This document shows positions 57,718 through 64,000 of a stretch of DNA of 64,000 nucleotides, piece after piece. The notes under the pieces were generated by a model. That model was not told the DNA's origin. It was given only the letters and a program-made list of their open reading frames with translations, and ran no database searches. Origin of the DNA: Panicum virgatum (lineage: Eukaryota > Streptophyta > Magnoliopsida > Poales > Poaceae); the NCBI RefSeq assembly GCF_016808335.1, contig NC_053142.1:46410198-46474197 (forward strand). Reading direction: 5' to 3'. Positions within the stretch are counted from its first letter, which is position 1. Each line of letters starts with the position of its first letter. The translations under genes were made by a program, and so were the position numbers.

Positions 57718-59160
57718 TGCTATATTTCAATATAATGTTTTGGCGATTGATGACACACACAACACTTGGACTAATATGATTGTCAAGATAAACATTCCCA
57801 GGCTTTTAGGTTCAAGTGATGACAAAGAGAAGATAGGCGCAGCGCCCTGAAACCTCTTCGGTCCAAAGGACAAGAATCGAAGAGACTGTGAAGAAATTCA
57901 ATACACCGGTTGAACCGATGTTAAGGAAAAGACACACGCCGGTGTAATTGTCCAGAAACTGGAAACTGAAGATACACTCACCGGATTAACCGACGTTGAA
58001 GAAAATGCATACGTCGGTGCATTGCCAAACGAAGACCGATGAAAATACATACACCGGTTGAATCGACGATGCATCGGTCAATTGCATCGGTTCAGTTGTC
58101 CAGAGAGGTGGTTTTTGGAGGAACGTGAAGAAGTTACAATCACCGGTTAAACCGACGCTAATTTTACATACACCGGTTGATTGCATCGGTTAAACCGACG
58201 ATACACCGGTTAATTGCTAACGGCTAGTTTTTCAAGTAGCAGTTTACATACACCGGTTAAACCGATGATGGCTTTTGGGGTACGTCGGTTTAACCGGCGT
58301 TACGCAGTTTTCTGGCAGTTTTTCTCCAACGGCTACATTTGCTTGGGCTGCCTATATATACCCCCAAGGCCGGGTCATTTGTGAGTGCTGGAGTTCAAGG
58401 AAGTATACAAGAGCTAAAGATCATCTCCAACCACATCATATAGGCTTAAGCACACTTGTGAGAGTGCTTAGTGATTGTTTAGGCTTAGTTCTTGAGAGAA
58501 CTAGCTTGAGAGAAAGCCTTGCTGTGACAAGCACCTTGTGTACTCGTCGTGTGACCCTCCGACTTGGTGTGGAGTGGCAACGACACTTTGTGCGGGGAAG
58601 GAGGCCCCTATTTGGTGTTAAAGCTCCAAGATAGTGAAGACGGTGCCGTGGTGACGCTTCGAGATAGACGGTGGCGGTGACCTCGTCTTTGTGACTTGGC
58701 GTCACTTAGCCTTTGCTTGTCGGGAGCCTTGGAGGCGTGGCAAGACGGTGATCAAGCGAAGAGACTCGGCATCACACTTGTTCGTGTTGGACAAGTGGCC
58801 GTGGACGTAGAGAGGGACTTTGGTGTCCTAACCGAACCACGTTAAATCGTGTGTCTTGGTGTCTTCACGGGAGTTTGCATATCCTCTCCCTTACCGCTTT
58901 ACTTACCGCATTACGTTTCCGCATTTACTCTTTCTTGCTTACCTTCACTTTCCTAGTTAGTTTGATTAGGATTGGCTATAGGTTGCAAGTCTTTTGGGGT
59001 AAGTAGAGGGTAGCATAGATAAATCTTAGTCATAACTAGCATGTGTAGGACGTGTTAGGTTTATCTTATGCGATTAGATTGAGCCCTAGGATAGAAAAGC
59101 GATTAGCGACCCTATTCACCCCCTCCCCCTCTAGGGTCGGACACCCCGGTGATCCTTACA
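57718..59160 (-). mobile_element. Long LTR nested in the LINE, dyad-rich family
   Basis: Plus-strand edges TGCTATATTTC and GATCCTTACA. Read on the minus strand it starts TGTAAGGATCACCGGGG, followed by CTAGAGGGGGAGGGGGTGAA, the same head type as the LTRs at 16360, 18922 and 23058. LINE sequence resumes on either side. CCTCT occurs within two bases of each edge (57711-57715 and 59162-59166), a slightly eroded target duplication. About ten ACCGGTTNAACCGA-type dyads lie at 57903-58300, and a CTATATATACCC TATA-like site lies at about 58349. Confidence 0.85.
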
Positions 59161-60000
59161 TCCTCTAAGCTTCCACCACTTTATTCTCGCAATCTTGGCA
59201 CGTTTGTCCCGGTGGACACGTACCTGAAGACGAAAGTCCGCCACCACAAGCTTGTGTTGAGGGACAACACACTCCCCAAGTATCACCTTACAATCTAAGC
59301 AATCACGTCTATCCTCCCTCCTAGCAAGGATAAAGTCGATCTGACTCGAGTGTTGTCCACTACGAAACGTCACAAGATGGGATTCCCTCTTCTTAAACAC
59401 GGTATTCGCTATCAACAAGTCGTAGGCTAACGCGAAGTTCAACACATCCTCCCCCTCTTGACTCCTACTACCGTACCCAAAACCCCCGTGCACTCGCTCG
59501 AATCCTACATTAGTCGCACCCACATGGCCGTTGAGATCTCCTCCTATGAAGAGTTTCTCGCTGGTAGACACGGTACTAACCATGATATCTAGATCTTCCC
59601 AGAACTGCATCTTGGTGCTCTCACTAAGACCTACCTGAGGGGCATAGGCACTGATCACATTCAAAACCGAATCTCCAACTACCAACCGGATTAGGATAAT
59701 CCGGTCGCCTTGCCTTCTAACCTCTACGACTCCATCCTTAAGGCTCCTATCAATCAAGATGCCTACACCATTCCTACCCAGAGTTGCTCCTGTGTACCAA
59801 AGCTTGAAGCCAGTATCCTCAACCTCCTTCGTCTTCTGGCCCTTCCATTTAGTCTCCTAAACGCATAGAATATTTACACGCCTCGTAATTGCTACATCAA
59901 CTAGCTCTCGCAACTTAACCGTTAGGGACCCTACGTTCCAGCTACCTATACGAATCCTAATTGGCTCGGCTAGCTTCCTTACCCTTCGCACCCGTCGAGG
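59161..60000 (-). pseudogene. LINE AP-endonuclease region
   Basis: Minus strand: LIDRSLKDGVVEVRRQGDRI, ISAYAPQVG, the GGDLNGHVG motif, SQIDFILARRE and VVADFRLQV are characteristic of exonuclease-endonuclease-phosphatase domains. A TAG at 59857-59859 replaces the Gln of the conserved CVQETKW block (LCV-stop-ETKW). The 3' end of this block stops at the nested LTR after KWWKLRG. Confidence 0.9.
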
Positions 60001-60855
60001 GAAGTGCGAAGACCCTTGCTCATTTTTCACTACACCCGGGCATAGATGTAGCGCGCCATTCAGGTGACGACCCGACCCTTACTCACTTATCATCGTACCC
60101 AGGCCATGATACGACACGCCCTTGGGGGGATGGCGAAACAGCCCTTACCCATTTATCACCACACCCGGGTTCCGATGTAGCGTGTCGCTAAGAGGGCTAC
60201 GCCCCAACGAGTTTCTTGTGGGTTTCAAATCCATTAGAGTGGCTATTTTTATGCTGATTTGCCAAAACCTAACGCAACCCTCCTTCTTTATCCGGGCTTA
60301 GGACCGGCTATGCTGAGACGACTCAGGAGAGAGGCTTCCGGTCAGCATAGGCGGAGTTCAAGCGACCAAAACAGAATTGCAAAATTAATTCGTTGAGGGA
60401 ACCAAAGCATTAGTCACTGGAGGTAATATAGGACTAGCAGAAAATGAGGTTTAAAGGAAAAATTACAGACATCATTTTATAAATCATATCTGAAAAAAGG
60501 TAACAACTCAGGGAAAATAATGGAAAATACAGCTCCACAGCCGCCCCAGGCAAGCAACAACATATGGACAGTGAATTAGACGTTTATGCTACACATAAAC
60601 AACGCAGCTCAGGGCGCGTAAGCAAGTCCAAAGATATAAAAACTTCTATGGGGCTATTGACCTCCGATCATACCGCAGAGGTCACTGCCCCGCATATAGC
60701 ATCATGCTCTACCAATGATTTTAACTCTAAACAGCCTATCGCCGTGATTCCTAACCCTTGATCCTTCAGGCAGAATGTCCCCTCGTGTCAGAACATCAAC
60801 ATGCAGGTCAAAAATCAGACGGCGGATTAAAAAATCCACTGCTCTATATCCAAGC

Positions 60856-63857
<3,002 letters not shown>

Positions 63858-64000
63858 CTGAATATAAACAAAAAAACAAAGTAAAAAAAAATAGACAGCC
63901 TAGCTGTAGTTGTTTTCTATAAGAATCATAATGATGGCATGTCTAGATAAAATTGGCCTGCCAAATATCTGCAAGGAACAAACCAAGTTGAGGAGCTAAA

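Larger units (their letters stand above)
55607..60359 (-). mobile_element. RTE-like LINE, degenerate and split by an LTR
   Basis: Minus-strand non-LTR retrotransposon. Its 3' end is at 55607 with an (ACA)n/(TTG)n-type tail rather than plain poly(A), as in RTE elements. Target duplication CAAGCGACTAAAAC (55593-55606) and CAAGCGACCAAAAC (60360-60373) differs by one base. It carries an endonuclease region (59161-60000) and a reverse transcriptase region (55800-57716), now separated by a nested LTR (57718-59160). Without that LTR the LINE is about 3.3 kb. A ~65-bp imperfect repeat (ACACCCGGG...GATGTAGCG) occurs three times at 60020-60185 in the 5' leader. Confidence 0.92.

Overview
This is plant nuclear DNA, almost certainly from a grass and probably a panicoid. 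The two confident cellular genes have spliced plant gene structures: ribosomal protein L7, and a Golgi class I alpha-mannosidase of the MNS1/MNS2 type. The rest is the usual grass mixture of Stowaway and Tourist MITEs, hAT and Mutator elements, an Au-type SINE, an RTE-like LINE and long LTRs. The species cannot be fixed from the sequence alone.

Layout. 0.4-5.4 kb: a decayed DPD1-like organelle exonuclease gene (minus strand) with a short-LTR, non-autonomous retrotransposon inserted in an exon. 7.2-9.1 kb: an apparently intact RPL7 gene (plus strand) behind a telo-box/site II promoter. 9.5-21 kb: gene-poor DNA with MITEs and two long LTRs of one family. 21.8, 35.9 and 45.6 kb: three same-strand paralogues of a small CxxC/CxxC zinc-ribbon protein, each with the same TATA-box block. 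Copy 2 is frameshifted and copy 1 lacks three residues.

The spacers between and around these paralogues are filled by transposons with clear target-site duplications (TSDs): a 10.15-kb Mutator-like element (22565-32715, TSD TATTAATTA) with a full spliced transposase and a GRF-finger ORF, itself split by a solo LTR (23058-25824, TSD CCTGA); a 123-bp hAT MITE (36898-37020, TSD GGCGCGGC); a 1.35-kb non-autonomous Mutator-like element (38083-39433, TSD AGCCCCGTA); a 3.7-kb hAT element with a near-complete transposase (41293-45003, TSD GATGAAAA); and a dead hAT derivative (46288-48518, TSD TGCGAAAC).

50.7-54.3 kb: an unusually long solo LTR (TSD GAGCC), followed by an Au-type SINE with a 22-bp TSD and a Stowaway MITE. 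55.6-60.4 kb: a degenerate RTE-like LINE (minus strand) split by another long LTR. 60.9-64 kb: the last nine exons of the mannosidase gene (minus strand), whose 5' end lies outside the window.

I see no convincing new multi-gene system. The best leads are (a) the zinc-ribbon paralogue cluster with a conserved core promoter and a class II transposon just upstream of every copy, (b) the exon-disrupted, active-site-mutated DPD1 relic, and (c) LTRs carrying periodic arrays of short dyad-symmetric motifs (CGGAC-N-GTCCG or ACCGGTT-N-AACCGAT). All coordinates, splice sites and TSDs were read by eye; no database search was run.
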